In this document: positions 20,760 through 30,290 of the stretch, piece after piece
Layout of the letters: each line of letters opens with the position of its first letter
Numbering within the stretch: position 1 is the stretch's first letter
From: Ovis canadensis
Lineage: Eukaryota; Chordata; Mammalia; Artiodactyla; Bovidae
Reading direction: 5' to 3'
Assembly: GCF_042477335.2 (NCBI RefSeq)
Contig: NC_091251.1
Coordinates: forward strand, 91,713,501-91,777,500
Length of the DNA stretch: 64,000 bases
The notes under the pieces: generated by a model
Seen by the model: only the letters and a program-made list of their open reading frames with translations
Told to the model about the DNA's origin: nothing
The model's database searches: none
Made by a program: the position numbers and the translations under genes

Positions 20760-21178
20760 TCCCTCCTTCAGGGGACATGTGGCAGTATCTGAAGACATTT
20801 TTTTTAATCATCACAACTGGGGGACTGTGGGCTTCCTAGGTGGTGCCAGTGATAAAGAATCCACCTGCCAGTGCAGGAGACGCGGGTTCAGTCCCTGGGT
20901 TGAGAAGATCCCCTGGAGAAGGGCATGGCAACCCACTCCAGTATTCTTGCCTGGAGAAACCCATGGACAGAGGGGCCTAGCAGGCTACAATCCATAAGGT
21001 CACAAAGAGTTGGACACACTGAAGCAACTTAGCACAGAACACTAGGGGACTGCTATCAGCATCTAGTGAGTCTAGGTCAAGGTTGCTGCAATATCCTACA
21101 ATGTTCAGGACAGCTCCCCACAGCAAAGAATTATCTGGTCCACAATACCAATAGTGGGGCAGTTGAGAAACTCCTATC
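20760..21178 (+). repeat. MER20 hAT-Charlie element split by a Bov-tA
   Basis: The left part (20760-20829) reads 'ttcaggggacatgtggcagt' and 'atcacaactgggggactg'. The right part (21046-21178) reads 'gctatcagcatctagtgag', 'tacaatgttcaggacagc' and 'cagcaaagaattatctggtc'. Together they follow the MER20 consensus. The SINE is flanked by the duplicated word GGGGACTG. Confidence 0.82.
20830..21045 (+). mobile_element. Bov-tA SINE
   Basis: The head 'cttcctaggtggtgccagtg' and B-box 'gcgggttcagtccctgggtt' are followed by a Bov-A body and the tail 'gaagcaacttagcacag'. It inserted into an older MER20. Confidence 0.93.
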
Positions 21179-21184
21179 TGGGAT

Positions 21185-21345
21185 CTCCAAGTGTGATTCT
21201 GGACCAGCAGAACAGCATTCCTGGTGGGTTTGAAATGTAAACTCTCAGGCTCCACCCCAGACCTGCTGAGTCAGGATGGGCACTTTTAACAAGATAGCCA
21301 GGTGATTCGTGTGCACAGAAAAGTTTGAGAAGCACCGAGCTAGAG
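21185..21345 (-). repeat. MER5A hAT-Charlie element
   Basis: The internal landmarks 'tctggaccagcagaacagc', 'ggctccaccccagacctgc' and 'gccaggtgattcgtgtgcac' and the end 'aagtttgagaagcaccgag' match MER5A in reverse. It lies immediately beside the MER20. Confidence 0.85.
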
Positions 21346-21859
21346 GATGTGAATGGTGTATTTTAGACATGTGAGAGGAGCTGAGAAGCTGTCTCTGACC
21401 CCTTCAGTCATGCCAGGTTAGACCAGCCCTGCAAGGACCCCAAGGACTATGCTGTTCCTGCCACTTTATTCTCTCTTCTTGTTCATCTCCTGAGCCCCAA
21501 TCCCCAGACATGTGGTAGATAATCCCAGGTGCAAGGACACTGTGGTCAGTGTCTGACAGCACCTCAGCCCTGGCACTCACCCTGGTTTTGAACTATCTCA
21601 AGTCAAGCAAGTATGCAGAGAAAGACAGCAGGCTGATCTCAGACCTGGGAACTTCCAAGTTCTGGCCTGGCTTCCAGCTGGTCCCAGGCCACCCTCTGTT
21701 GCAGTGGCCCAAGGACTCTGCCACAGGCCTCTATGTCCTAGCGACTGGTCCTCAGGCACGCCCCTGCTTCAGACCACAGCTGCTAAACACACCGTTTCCT
21801 TCTCCAGTGAAATGTCCTTTCTCTCTCTCTCTCTCTTTTTTCTAACTTTTATAGTTAGT
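21346..21859. other. unique non-coding stretch
   Basis: A 98-residue frame at 21549-21845 has no family signal. A short CT tract is at 21820-21837. Nothing else was recognised. Confidence 0.4.
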
Positions 21860-22137
21860 TATTTAGTTTTGGCTGTGCTGGGTCTTCATTGCCGCGTGTG
21901 GGTTTTCTTTAGCTGCAGTGAATAGGGGCCACTCCACGTTGCAGTGTGCAAGCTTCTCATTGCGGTGGCTTCTCTAGTTTGTGGAGCACAGGCTTTATGC
22001 TCAAGGGCTTCAGTAATTGTGGTGCATGGGCTTAGCTGCTTCGTGGCATGTGGGATCTTCCCAGACCAGGAATAGAACCTGGGTCCTCCTGCATTGGCAG
22101 GCAGATTCTTAGCCACTGGACTGCCAGGGAAATCCCT
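21860..22137 (-). mobile_element. CHR-type tRNA-Glu SINE, near full length
   Basis: The stretch runs from 'tttggctgtgctgggtcttc' through 'agcttctcattgcggtggc' to the reversed head 'ggactgccagggaaatccc'. Its B-box region is 'agaccaggaatagaacctg'. Confidence 0.88.
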
Positions 22138-22162
22138 GTCCTTTTCCTCTTTGTTTGCCTCC

Positions 22163-22405
22163 CAACAAGCATTCAAGGTGGCTTCCCAGGTGGCTCAATG
22201 GTAAAGAATCTGCCTGCCAACGCAGGAGATGCAGGACACGTGGGTTCGATCCCCGGGTCTGAAAGATCCCCTGGAGAAGGAAATGGCAACCCACTCTAGT
22301 ATTCTTGCCTGGAAAATTCCATGGACAAAGGAGGCTGGCAGGCTATAGTCCATGGGGTCACAAAGAGTCAGACATGACTAAGTATGCCTGCAACGAGCAT
22401 TCAAG
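22163..22405 (+). mobile_element. Bov-tA SINE with target-site duplication
   Basis: The element (22178-22390) has a head 'gtggcttcccaggtggctca', a slightly enlarged tRNA-like part and a complete Bov-A unit. A 15-bp duplication CAACRAGCATTCAAG flanks it (22163-22177 and 22391-22405, one difference). Confidence 0.94.
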
Positions 22406-22949
22406 ACTCACTCACCTGCTTATCCTGGAGAGTTTTCATTTTCCTTGGGGTTCCCATAGCTACCAGCAGACAGATCTATGACAGCGGCCCCAAGCTCCAG
22501 GGTCCTCGAAACAGGGAAAGTAAATGCAGGCCAGGTGGAGACTGTGGCACAAGCAGAGCTCTCAACCAGACACACAAATGCCGGCCCAGTGTGCACAAAG
22601 CTTTGGATTTTAAAAGAGAAGCAGAAAGTCTTGCTTTTTATGTGAAATCTCCTTTTCAAATATTAGTAACTAAATTAAAAAATTAAAACAAACCAAAGGC
22701 TGACCACACTCCTGTACAGGAGGCTAGCATCGCCGATAGGCAATTTGCTCGTCTATGCAAACACTTGCTATCTTGTGTTGTCACTATCTGTGGACATCTT
22801 TGTCTTCCCACTCGGCCTGGTAGCAACCTGAGGACGAGGCCTGAAACAAGTTGTCCTTAACATATGGTTGGTGAGTAAACGAATGAATGAATGCTGCTGC
22901 TACTTCTTGTAAGCCGTGGTCATCTCGTGGGTTTAAAACCATGGTTCAT
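22406..22949. other. non-coding, nothing recognised
   Basis: No repeat or gene was recognised. The stretch contains 'gaatgaatgaatg' near 22880 as a short simple repeat. Confidence 0.4.
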
Positions 22950-23050
22950 TATGGGCAGTGTCACCTCCTAGGAGATGTTTGGACAACTGTGAGAGTATTT
23001 TTGGTTATTATAAGTATTAACAGTACCACTGGCATTTAATGGGTGGGGGT
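22950..23050 (+). repeat. MER20-like fragment
   Basis: The words 'gagatgtttggacaactgtg', 'gtatttttggttattataag' and 'accactggcatttaatggg' follow MER20 at low identity. It is cut at its right side by the BovB. Confidence 0.6.
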
Positions 23051-23496
23051 AGTCAGAATGATATGGACGGATGTATGGATGAGAGAACTGAACCATAAAG
23101 AAAGCTGAGAGCCAAAGAATTGATGCTTTTGAACTGTTGGAGAAGACTCCTGAGAGTCTCTTGGGCTGCAAGGAGATCAAACCAGTCCATCCTAAAGGAA
23201 ATCAGTCCTGAATATTCATTGGGAGGACTGATGCTGAAGCTGAAACTCCAATACTTTGGCCTCCTGATGCGAAGAACTGACTCATTGGAAAACACGCTGA
23301 TGCTGGGAAAGATAGAAGGCAGGAGGAGAAGGGGGCAACAGAGGATGAGATGGTTGGATGATCACCAACTCAATAGACATGAGTTTAAGCAAGTTCTGGG
23401 AGATGGTGGAGGACAGGGAAGCCTGGTGTGCTTTAGTCCATGGGGTCGCAAAGAGTCGGACATGACTGAGGGACTGAACAGCGAGTCAGAATGATA
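23051..23496 (+). mobile_element. BovB LINE 3' fragment with target-site duplication
   Basis: The insert (23064-23483) carries the usual C-terminal region, with small deletions around 'gaactgttggagaagactcc'. A perfect 13-bp duplication AGTCAGAATGATA lies at 23051-23063 and 23484-23496. This makes it a clean, 5'-truncated insertion. Confidence 0.95.
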
Positions 23497-23645
23497 AAAG
23501 TAATATTAAGCACTTATTTTGTGCTCACTGTGTGCCAGACTCTCTTCCAGGCATTTTATTGAAAGGAACTTATTTAATCTTTACAACAGTCTTACAAGGT
23601 AGACACTGTCTTCATACCCATTTCACAGTTGGTAGGGTGGGTGAG
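23497..23645 (-). repeat. MIR SINE fragment
   Basis: The reverse MIR tail reads 'cttattttgtgctcactgtg', 'tgccagactctcttccaggc', 'cttatttaatctttacaac' and 'acccatttcacagttggtag'. Confidence 0.78.
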
Positions 23646-23924
23646 GGGATGCTAGTAGGTCAGCAACGGACAGAGCAGCCTTGCATCGTAAGAAACTGCA
23701 GTTTCTTGTATGCTCTGTTGGATGCTTATGCAGAAAAAAAAAGCCTCTGTTTATAACCATCAGAAATACAACGATCACATAAATGAAGGAAGAGTTTTAT
23801 TTTCACTAACTGGTGAAAAGAGCTCACCATTTCATAAAAATCAACAGGCAGCAACATTGCTCAAGGCATTTGGGTCTCTAAACCCATATACCTACATCCA
23901 TCTGTGTTTATAGTTACCAAAGTT
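23646..23924. other. non-coding, nothing recognised
   Basis: AT-moderate sequence without a recognised gene or repeat. Confidence 0.4.
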
Positions 23925-24520
23925 ATGATGATTCTAGATGCAAGCATTGGATTGATTGATTTTTTTCTATTAGTAAACTTTGTTTTGAATAACTATGAAC
24001 TTCAAAGAAGTGAATGAATCATAAGTATACACCTTATGAGCTTTTGCAAAATGAACACTTGTCTAACCAGGACTCAGATCAAGAAACAGAATGTTCTTAG
24101 CACCCCGTAAGTCCCTTCTAGTCACAATGCACCCTAAAGGTAACCAGCTACCATCCTGACTTCTAACACCCTACATTCATTTTGCCTATATATCTTTGAA
24201 CTTTATATAAATGAAATCATGAGGTATATGCTTCTTTAGTGTCCGGCTTCTTTTAAAATTGTGAGATGGTTGTGTGAACTGAAAGCCTGTTCACTCTTGT
24301 CACTGCGTAGTAGTCCATTGATGGACATACCACACGGATCTATCCCTTCTGCTGTAGGTGGACTTTTGAGTTGTTTCCAGTTTTGAGCTATTGCAAATAA
24401 TGATGCTATGAATATTCTTTTGATAGCTGTTTTTGGGTAACATATGTATGCATTTAATTTCTGCAAGTATGTGTGTAGGCAGTTTATGGCATCTGTGATT
24501 TTCATCCCATAGTAGGAAGT
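23925..24520 (-). mobile_element. old L1 (L1M-type) 3' region
   Basis: The reverse L1 3' UTR text includes 'gaccatcctgacttctaac'-like wording at 24150, 'gaactttatataaatgaaat', 'tagtagtccattgatggac' and 'gttgtttccagttttgagct'. It is interrupted on its right by a BovB fragment. Confidence 0.75.
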
Positions 24521-24755
24521 TGTTGTTGTTCGGTCATTAAGTCTTGTCCGACTCTGCGACACCATGGACTGCAGCACGACAGGCTTCCCTGCCCTTCGCT
24601 ATCTCCCGGAGTTTGCTCAAACTCATGTCCATTGTGTTAGTGATGCCATCCAGCCAGCTCATCCTCTGTCACCCCTTTTTCCTGCCTTCAGTCTTTCCCA
24701 GCATCAGGGTCTTTTCCAGTGAGCTGGCTCTTTGGATCAGGTGGCCAAAGTATTA
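24521..24755 (-). mobile_element. BovB LINE 3'-end fragment
   Basis: The words 'cggtcattaagtcttgtccg', 'actcatgtccattgtgttag' and 'tttggatcaggtggccaaag' mark the reversed last 230 bases of BovB. Confidence 0.92.
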
Positions 24756-25062
24756 GCAGTAAGAGGGGGTTACAAAATACTATCCAAAGGAAGTATAGGT
24801 TTGAGCGAACAGTTGAGACTCTGGTTTGAAGCAGAGGCTCTGTCCATGGTCCATTTTCTGCCCCACAGAGACTGTCCCTGCTGTCATGTGCTTCCTGCTA
24901 GGGAGTGCTGTGGCTGAGCTCTGAGGAGGGAGTTCTGAGAATCTTGCCGTAAGACTAAAGGGCCGGGACTTCCCCGGCAGTCCGTCTGGTGGTTAGGACT
25001 TTGTGCTCCCAATGCAGGGGGCATGGGTTTGATCCCTTCTGGGTAAACAAGATGCTGTATGC
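24756..25062 (+). repeat. unique sequence, then CHR-type SINE head
   Basis: The bases up to about 24965 show nothing recognised. From 24966 the + strand CHR head reads 'gggacttccccggcagtccg' and 'catgggtttgatcccttctg'. It is interrupted by the Bov-A2 at 25063 and resumes as an A-rich tail at 25317. Confidence 0.75.
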
Positions 25063-25316
25063 TACTGCTGCCGCTGCTGCTAAGTCGCTTCAGTCGTGTC
25101 CGACTCTGTGTGACCCCATAGACGGCAGCCCACCAGGCTCCCCCGTCCCTGGGATTCTCCAGGCAAGAACACTGGAGTGGCCTGCCATTTCCTTCTCCAA
25201 TGCGTGGAAGTGAAAAGTGAAAGGGAAGTCGCTCAATCATGTCCGACTCTTCGCGACCCCACGGACTGCAGCCTACCAGGCTCCTCCGTTCATGGGATTT
25301 TCCAGGCAAGAGCACT
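25063..25316 (-). mobile_element. Bov-A2 SINE
   Basis: The reversed tail 'gctgctaagtcgcttcagtc' opens two Bov-A monomers joined by 'gaagtgaaaagtgaaaggg'. The element sits inside the CHR SINE, so it is the younger of the two. Confidence 0.94.
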
Positions 25317-25337
25317 CCCCACCAAAATTAAATCAAT

Positions 25338-25343
25338 CAATAA

Positions 25344-25378
<35 letters not shown>

Positions 25379-25379
25379 A
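25338..25379 (+). repeat. (AAAT)n microsatellite
   Basis: About ten tandem AAAT units form the tail of the interrupted CHR SINE. Confidence 0.93.
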
Positions 25380-25414
25380 AGACTGAAGGGCAGAGAGCTG
25401 CATTCTCACTTCCA

Positions 25415-25427
25415 CCACTAGAGGTCA
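25415..25427 (+). promoter_or_regulatory. CTCF-like core motif
   Basis: CCACTAGAGGTCA differs at one position from the common CTCF core form CCACTAGAGGGCA. It is in the same orientation as the site at 9045. It lies in unique sequence just beyond the AAAT array. Confidence 0.45.
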
Positions 25428-25939
25428 GGCATTCACAAGGGACAGGGACTGGCCACCCGTCTTCCATTCAACCTTCCTTTTCAGGTTCCGGTCCCTTCTT
25501 CGTTGGTAACTGGAGATCCAACTCTGCCAGGGGAATTTAAACAAAATCTTCTTACTGCACCTCAGAGGGGGCAATGGAACCAACACACTTTTGGGGCATC
25601 AAATCTTTTTCACTCAACCTTCCCTGTAAAATGGAGAATCTCTAGGGTCTGGCTGTCTCTTAGGGGTAACCCATGTTCTCTGTCCTCATTCACTCACTGG
25701 CTTTAATGGGGAGTGTATCCAACCCCGGGCCATCTCTGCTGGATTCACTGTTCCTGCATGGTGACTTCTATAGACACACACATGCTGGTAAATGTTTACC
25801 AACTTGTTCTGGGAGATGGGGGGTGGGGCGGATAATTTGTAGTGTTTACTAATTTCTGTGACGTAAATACTTTCACTCTGATTTCAGTTACTAATGAGAT
25901 GTCACTGAACCTGGAATTGGGAAGAGATGCTAAATAGCA
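25428..25939. other. non-coding, nothing recognised
   Basis: There is no repeat family or gene. A short G-rich run lies at 25816-25831. Confidence 0.4.
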
Positions 25940-26169
25940 CAGTCGTCATTGTGCATATGTGCTTAGTAGTGTCTAACTCTTCGCGACCCCGTGGACTGTA
26001 GCCCGCCAGGCTTCTCTGTCCATGGGATTCTCTAGGCAAGAATACTGGAGTAGGTTGCCATTTCCTCCTCCAGGGGCTCTTACTGACCCAGAGGTCGAAC
26101 CCCTGACTCCTGCAGCTCCTGCATTGCAGATTCTTTACCTGCAGAGCCATTGGGGAAGCTCAAATAGCA
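25932..26169 (-). mobile_element. Bov-tA SINE
   Basis: The reversed Bov-A tail starts 'tgtgcttagtagtgtctaac' and the tRNA-like head ends 'gcagagccattggggaagc'. A short duplication AAATAGCA (25932-25939, 26162-26169) probably marks the insertion. Confidence 0.92.
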
Positions 26170-26325
26170 TAATATGATATAGGATTTCCAACATACATGC
26201 ATAATAGATGTAAATAAATGTGAAAGCACAGATAAGAGTACAATGTAGTAAAATTAGGAAGTGTTATGTTTTGAGTGTGTGTTAGTTTAAAACTTTTGTT
26301 TTCATGTAGTGTAAATGCCATTATT

Positions 26326-26450
26326 CAGAGAAGGCAATGGCACCCCACTCCAGTACTCTTGCCTGGAAAATCCCATGGACGGAGGAGCCTGGTGGGCTGC
26401 AGTCCATGGGGTGGCTAAGAATTGGACACGACTGAAGCAGTAGCAGCAGC
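26326..26450 (+). mobile_element. single Bov-A SINE unit
   Basis: One monomer runs from 'gagaaggcaatggcacccc' to 'cgactgaagcagtagcagc'. It abuts a minus-strand BovB, whose 3' end is missing at exactly this junction. Confidence 0.9.
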
Positions 26451-27290
26451 TTTCTTTATAGTCCAATTCTCGCATTCATACCCAACTACTGGAAAAATCA
26501 TAGCTTTGACTAGGCGGATCTTTGTTGGCAAAGTAATGTCTCTGCTTTTTAATATGCTGTCTAGGTTCGTCATAACTTTTCTTCCAAGGAGCAAAGAGCT
26601 TTTATTTCACGGCTGCAGCCACCATCTGCAGTGATTTTGGAGCCCCCCAAAATAAAGTCTGTCACTGTTTCCACTGTTTCCCCATTTATTTGCCATGAAG
26701 TGATGGGACCAGATGCCATGATCTTAGTTTTCTGAATGTTGAGTTTTAAGCCACCTTTTTCACTCTCCTCTTTCACTTTCATCAAGAGGGTCTTTAGTTC
26801 TTCTTCGCTTGGTGATGTCATCTGCATATCTGAGGTTATTGATATTTCTCCTGGTGATCTTGATTCCAGCTTGTGCTTCCTCCAGCCCAGCGTTTCTCAT
26901 GATGTACTCTGCATAGAAGTTAAATAAGCAGGGTGACAATATACAGCCTTGATGTACTCCTTTCCTTGTTTGGAAACAGTCTGTTGTTCCATGTCCAGTT
27001 CTAACTGTTGCTTCCTGACCTGCATACAGACTTCTCAAGAGGCAGGTCAGGTGGTCTGGTACTTTCATCTCCTTAAGAATTTTCAGTTTGTTTGGTCAAC
27101 ACAGTCAAAGGCTTTGGCATAGTCAATGAAGCAGATGCTTTTCTAGAACTGTCTTGCTTTTTCCATGATTCCACAAATGTTGGCAATTTGATCTCTGGTT
27201 TCTCTGCCTTTTCTAACAGGTTTCTCAGGAGGCAGGTAAGGTGGTCCAGTATTCCCATCTCTTTAAGAATTTTCCAGTTTGTTAGAGGAG
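26451..27290 (-). mobile_element. BovB LINE with internal duplication
   Basis: A minus-strand copy reading [18 protein letters not shown] and LRYADD at the reverse transcriptase active site. The extreme 3' end is absent at 26451. The segment 'aggtttctcaggaggcagg' to 'aagaattttccagttt' occurs twice, near 27030-27090 and 27215-27280, separated by the FIDYAKAF-coding part. The copy is therefore internally duplicated or rearranged. It is not functional. Confidence 0.9.
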
Positions 27291-27348
27291 GAAATTGAGC
27301 AGGGAGGGAGGGTGTCCACCTTCTGCAGTGAGTTTGGATCTCGGAAAT

Positions 27349-27905
27349 GTTAAAAAACAAAATTCAACCCAATAACTTTGAAGAATTAGTTGACTTTATT
27401 CAATGGCTCAGGAATCAGGGAGAATCCCATCTAGCTATAAGGGCACCTAATCCCAACTATAAGGGCACTCAGAGGGGCTGTACAAAATGGAAGGTTTTTT
27501 ACGGGGGGGGGGGGTGGGGGGGGTGGGGGGGGTGGGGGGGGAAAGGGTGGGGCAAGGGACCTATTGTTAAAGAAAAGAAAGTGGTGGGGAGGGAAGAAGT
27601 GCCAAGGGTTTTATTACGCAGATCGTTTCTTTTTCTCTTGGGGAATAGAGAAGGTCCCTGTGACAGGTTATTATGTGACAGCTCCTCATTGGTGCTGACC
27701 AGAAAATTCCAAACTCGTTAAGATTACATTTATGGTAAAGATTGAAACTGCAGTTGGGCTTGGTATTAAATCTAGCTTTGGAATCATGGGCTTTAGCACA
27801 AAGGACGCCATTTTGGGCCTGTGGGTTTTCTCTTTAACAGAACTTAGGGAGGAAAGAAGGCAGAACAAGGACAGGCTTATGGAAAAGGAAGCAGCAGCGG
27901 TAATG
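27349..27905 (-). mobile_element. probable solo LTR of an endogenous retrovirus
   Basis: LTR-like text begins 'tgttaaaaaacaaaattc' and includes 'ttattcaatggctcaggaat', 'gctgtacaaaatggaagg' and 'gacgccattttgggcctg'. The last is the reverse of a common LTR word containing AAAATGGCGTC. I judge the orientation to be minus. No internal retroviral genes are attached. The exact family and right boundary are unclear. Confidence 0.5.
27501..27560 (+). repeat. G-rich low-complexity tract
   Basis: Runs of 8 to 12 G are separated by single T residues, inside the LTR-like stretch. It has very high potential for a G-quadruplex on the + strand and is a probable source of sequencing error. Confidence 0.95.
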
Positions 27906-27921
27906 CAGGGCCCAGAATGGG

Positions 27922-28216
27922 AGGGTTTCCTTGCTGCTGCTGCTAAATCACTTCAGTCGTGTCAGACTCTGTGCGACCCCATAGACGGCAGCCCACCAGG
28001 TTCCCCCATCCCTAGGATTGTCCAGGCAAAAACACTAGAATGGGTTGCCATTTCCTTCTCCAATGCATGAAAGTGAAAAGTGAAAGGGAAGTCGCTCAGT
28101 CGTGTCTGACTCTTCACGAACCCATGGACTGCAGCCTACCATTCTCCTCCATCCATGGGATTTTCCAGGCAAGAGTACTGGAGTGGGGTGCCATTGCCTT
28201 CTCCAGGGTTTCCTTG
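27922..28216 (-). mobile_element. Bov-A2 SINE with target-site duplication
   Basis: The element (27934-28204) has two reversed Bov-A monomers starting 'ctgctgctgctaaatcactt'. The 12-bp duplication AGGGTTTCCTTG lies at 27922-27933 and 28205-28216. Confidence 0.95.
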
Positions 28217-28511
28217 TGATAGGTGTGTATGCTGGGTGGTGGACATTCTGCTTGCTTTATTTGAACTACCTCAAACATTTGACTGGTTAATCACAGCACT
28301 TTTTTAGAGAAGCTAGAATTGGGCTGGGTGAGAGGCCCTGAGAGAGTCTGCCTGACCCAAGCTGCAGCAGAGGCTCTGGGTCCAAGCCCAGACTTTGGCA
28401 CTGCCTATCAAGTAGGAACGCCTCAACGTTAATTGAGCACCTCTGAGACAAGTATTGTTCAAGACCCTGGGGCGCAAAGATATAAAATCAAAACTTTTTG
28501 TCATTAAGGGG
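28217..28511. repeat. non-coding with L2-like fragment
   Basis: At about 28425-28490 'aattgagcacctctgagaca' and 'caagaccctggggcgcaaag' suggest an L2 piece. The rest is unrecognised. Confidence 0.4.
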
Positions 28512-28715
28512 TTATTCTCTGGTGGTGAAGTGCTAAAGAATCTGCCTGCGGATAGAGGAGACGCGATTCCATTCCAGGGCTGGGAAGATCTCCTGGAGAA
28601 GGAAATGGCAACCCACTTCAGTATTCTTGCCTGGGAAATCCCATGGACAGAGCAGCCTGGTGGGCTCCAGTGCATGGGGTTGCAAGAGTGGGACACGACT
28701 TAGCTACTAAAACAG
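28512..28715 (+). mobile_element. Bov-tA SINE
   Basis: It has a degenerate tRNA-like head ('ctaaagaatctgcctgcgg') and the Bov-A body ending 'gggacacgacttagctact'. It is the last young SINE before the CpG island. Confidence 0.92.
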
Positions 28716-29329
28716 CAATAAAGCCCTGTAAACACAAGCAGAGGACTTATCTCCTATGGCCGCAGGGGGACCACCTACATATAGAGAGAGATGCTGTAAC
28801 CATAAAGTGTTCAAACTGCTTGCATACTGTATGTTGGAAAATAGCCCTGGGAGACAAAGCTCAGGCTGGGAAATAAAGCCAGGAATGCGGCGAGGTACTA
28901 GGGCCGACACTGACAGCCCTCGCGCTGAACTTCAGTTTTCTCAACTTTGAGATCCGTTGCGTGTTTTTAGAGTGCCAAGGAATCCCTTTTAGGAAAGCCT
29001 GTTAAAATAGATTTTTAACCGGCTTAAAGACTACAGTCGTAGCCTTTTTGAATCAGAATGGCTGAACGAGGGACCCTTTTACACCCCTACCCCCGGGACA
29101 ATGTGACGCTGGTAGGCTTCGCAACAACAACAAAAACAACAGCTTAGAGACGGGCCTGAAGAGGGATTCCTAAGTCCTAAGCTAAGGCAGCAGGAACGAA
29201 AGCGCCTAGTCGACCGGAGAGCAAACCGATCCTTTGCAAATAACAGTACTCCAAAAAACCAAACCATAGCCGAATAATACAAATAATAATACAAACAATA
29301 AGAGCAGAAGAACTGGAAAGGCTAAGCGC
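28716..29329. other. upstream flank of the CpG island, repeat-poor
   Basis: There are no young SINEs or LINEs. The sequence becomes CpG-richer from about 28900 ('atgcggcgaggtactaggg', 'tagtcgaccggagagcaaac'). It may hold proximal regulatory elements of the promoter to its right. No coding frame is supported. Confidence 0.5.
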
Positions 29330-29457
29330 AAAGCCGTCGCAGTCAGTCCGCAACTCCTCCACCCAGTCTACTCTAGCGGAGTCGGCGTGACGGTCCCTTT
29401 AAGAACTCCCTTTCTTCCTCGGTCTCGCCTGCCGAGGGGCGTGCGGGCCGGCCGGCA

Positions 29458-29468
29458 GCGCGTGCGCG
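29458..29468. promoter_or_regulatory. NRF1-like site
   Basis: GCGCGTGCGCG, read on the minus strand as CGCGCACGCGC, matches the NRF1 palindrome YGCGCAYGCGCR except at the last base. NRF1 activates housekeeping and mitochondrial-function genes from CpG islands. Confidence 0.5.
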
Positions 29469-29578
29469 CTGGCAGCAGTCTACCGGCCGGGCCTTTTCCC
29501 CAACGGGACGATCGCGGCGGCGCGACGCCGGCGCTCGTTACGTGCGCGCGCGTGGCCCCGCCCCTCTCCCGCCCCTTC

Positions 29579-29626
29579 CCCTCCCCCGTCTGCGCCCTCC
29601 CCCGTCTGCGGCCTCCCCCGCCCGCG
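29579..29626 (+). repeat. three tandem 16-bp C-rich units in the promoter
   Basis: CCCTCCCCCGTCTGCG occurs twice exactly (29579-29594, 29595-29610) and a third time with changes (29611-29626). Each unit has a CCCTCCCCC box, as bound by Sp/KLF or MAZ-type factors. The G-rich complement could fold as a quadruplex. Confidence 0.9.
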
Positions 29627-29891
29627 CCGTACAGCTGGCCCAGTGACGCGAGCACTGCCACTGCTGCCGCCGCCGCCGCCGCCGCGGTGTTCCATTCTCC
29701 TCAGCCGGCGACAGTCTCGTCCCCCTGCCACCGGCCTCCTCCTCACGCAGCGCCGGCCAGACGACGGCACGCGCGCGAGGGCTCGCGTAGAGCCGAGAGG
29801 GCTGCGGGCGCGCGCGGGCGACGGAGCGGATCCCAGCGCCGCGGAAGCTGCGAGCGCCCCCCTCCCGGAGGTCGCCGCGCCGTCCCCCCCG
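29627..29891 (+). other. predicted non-coding first exon of a + strand gene
   Basis: The right edge is a consensus donor, CCG|GTGAGT, with the exon ending at 29891. The left edge (transcription start) is not visible and the given start is arbitrary. No ATG occurs between 29541 and 29891, so the exon would be 5' untranslated. It contains (GCC)6 at 29666-29683. The gene itself is not identifiable from this exon. Open frames through it result from GC richness. Confidence 0.65.
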
Positions 29892-30290
29892 GTGAGTTGT
29901 CACCGCGGCCGGGGAGCGGCGGCGGGGCCGGGCATTGTGTCACAGAAGCGCCCGACCGGGCCGGCTGTCAGGGGCGCGGGGCCGGCGCGCACCGCCCAGG
30001 AGGGGGACGGCTTGGGGAGCCCGGGCGGCCGTCCCGAGTCGGCTGCTGTCCGCGCTTCCTGCCCAGGCGCCCCGGGCTGTCACCCCGACTCCCCGGGCGG
30101 CGAGCCCCCGTGCTTGGCGTGGGCCGGGAGGGCTGGCGGGGTGGGCTGTGAGCCGAGGCCGGGAGGAGCACCGACCGGCAGGCGTACGGCCGGGAGCTTG
30201 CTGGCCGGGACCGGGGCGCGCTGCCTAGGGGCCTCGCCGACCGTGCGGGGTCGCGTTCCGGGCCGGAATTCAAGGTGGAGACCGCACTTT

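Larger units (their letters stand above)
29330..30290 (+). promoter_or_regulatory. CpG-island promoter
   Basis: A dense run of CpG and GC contrasts sharply with the AT-moderate flanks. Several GC boxes (CCCCGCCCC, CCCGCCCC near 29555-29578) would bind Sp1-class factors. An NRF1-like site lies at 29458. There is no TATA box near the presumed start. Such islands mark promoters of broadly expressed vertebrate genes. The splice donor at 29892 gives the + orientation. A divergent transcript on the minus strand cannot be excluded, but I saw no clear minus-strand donor. Confidence 0.9.
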
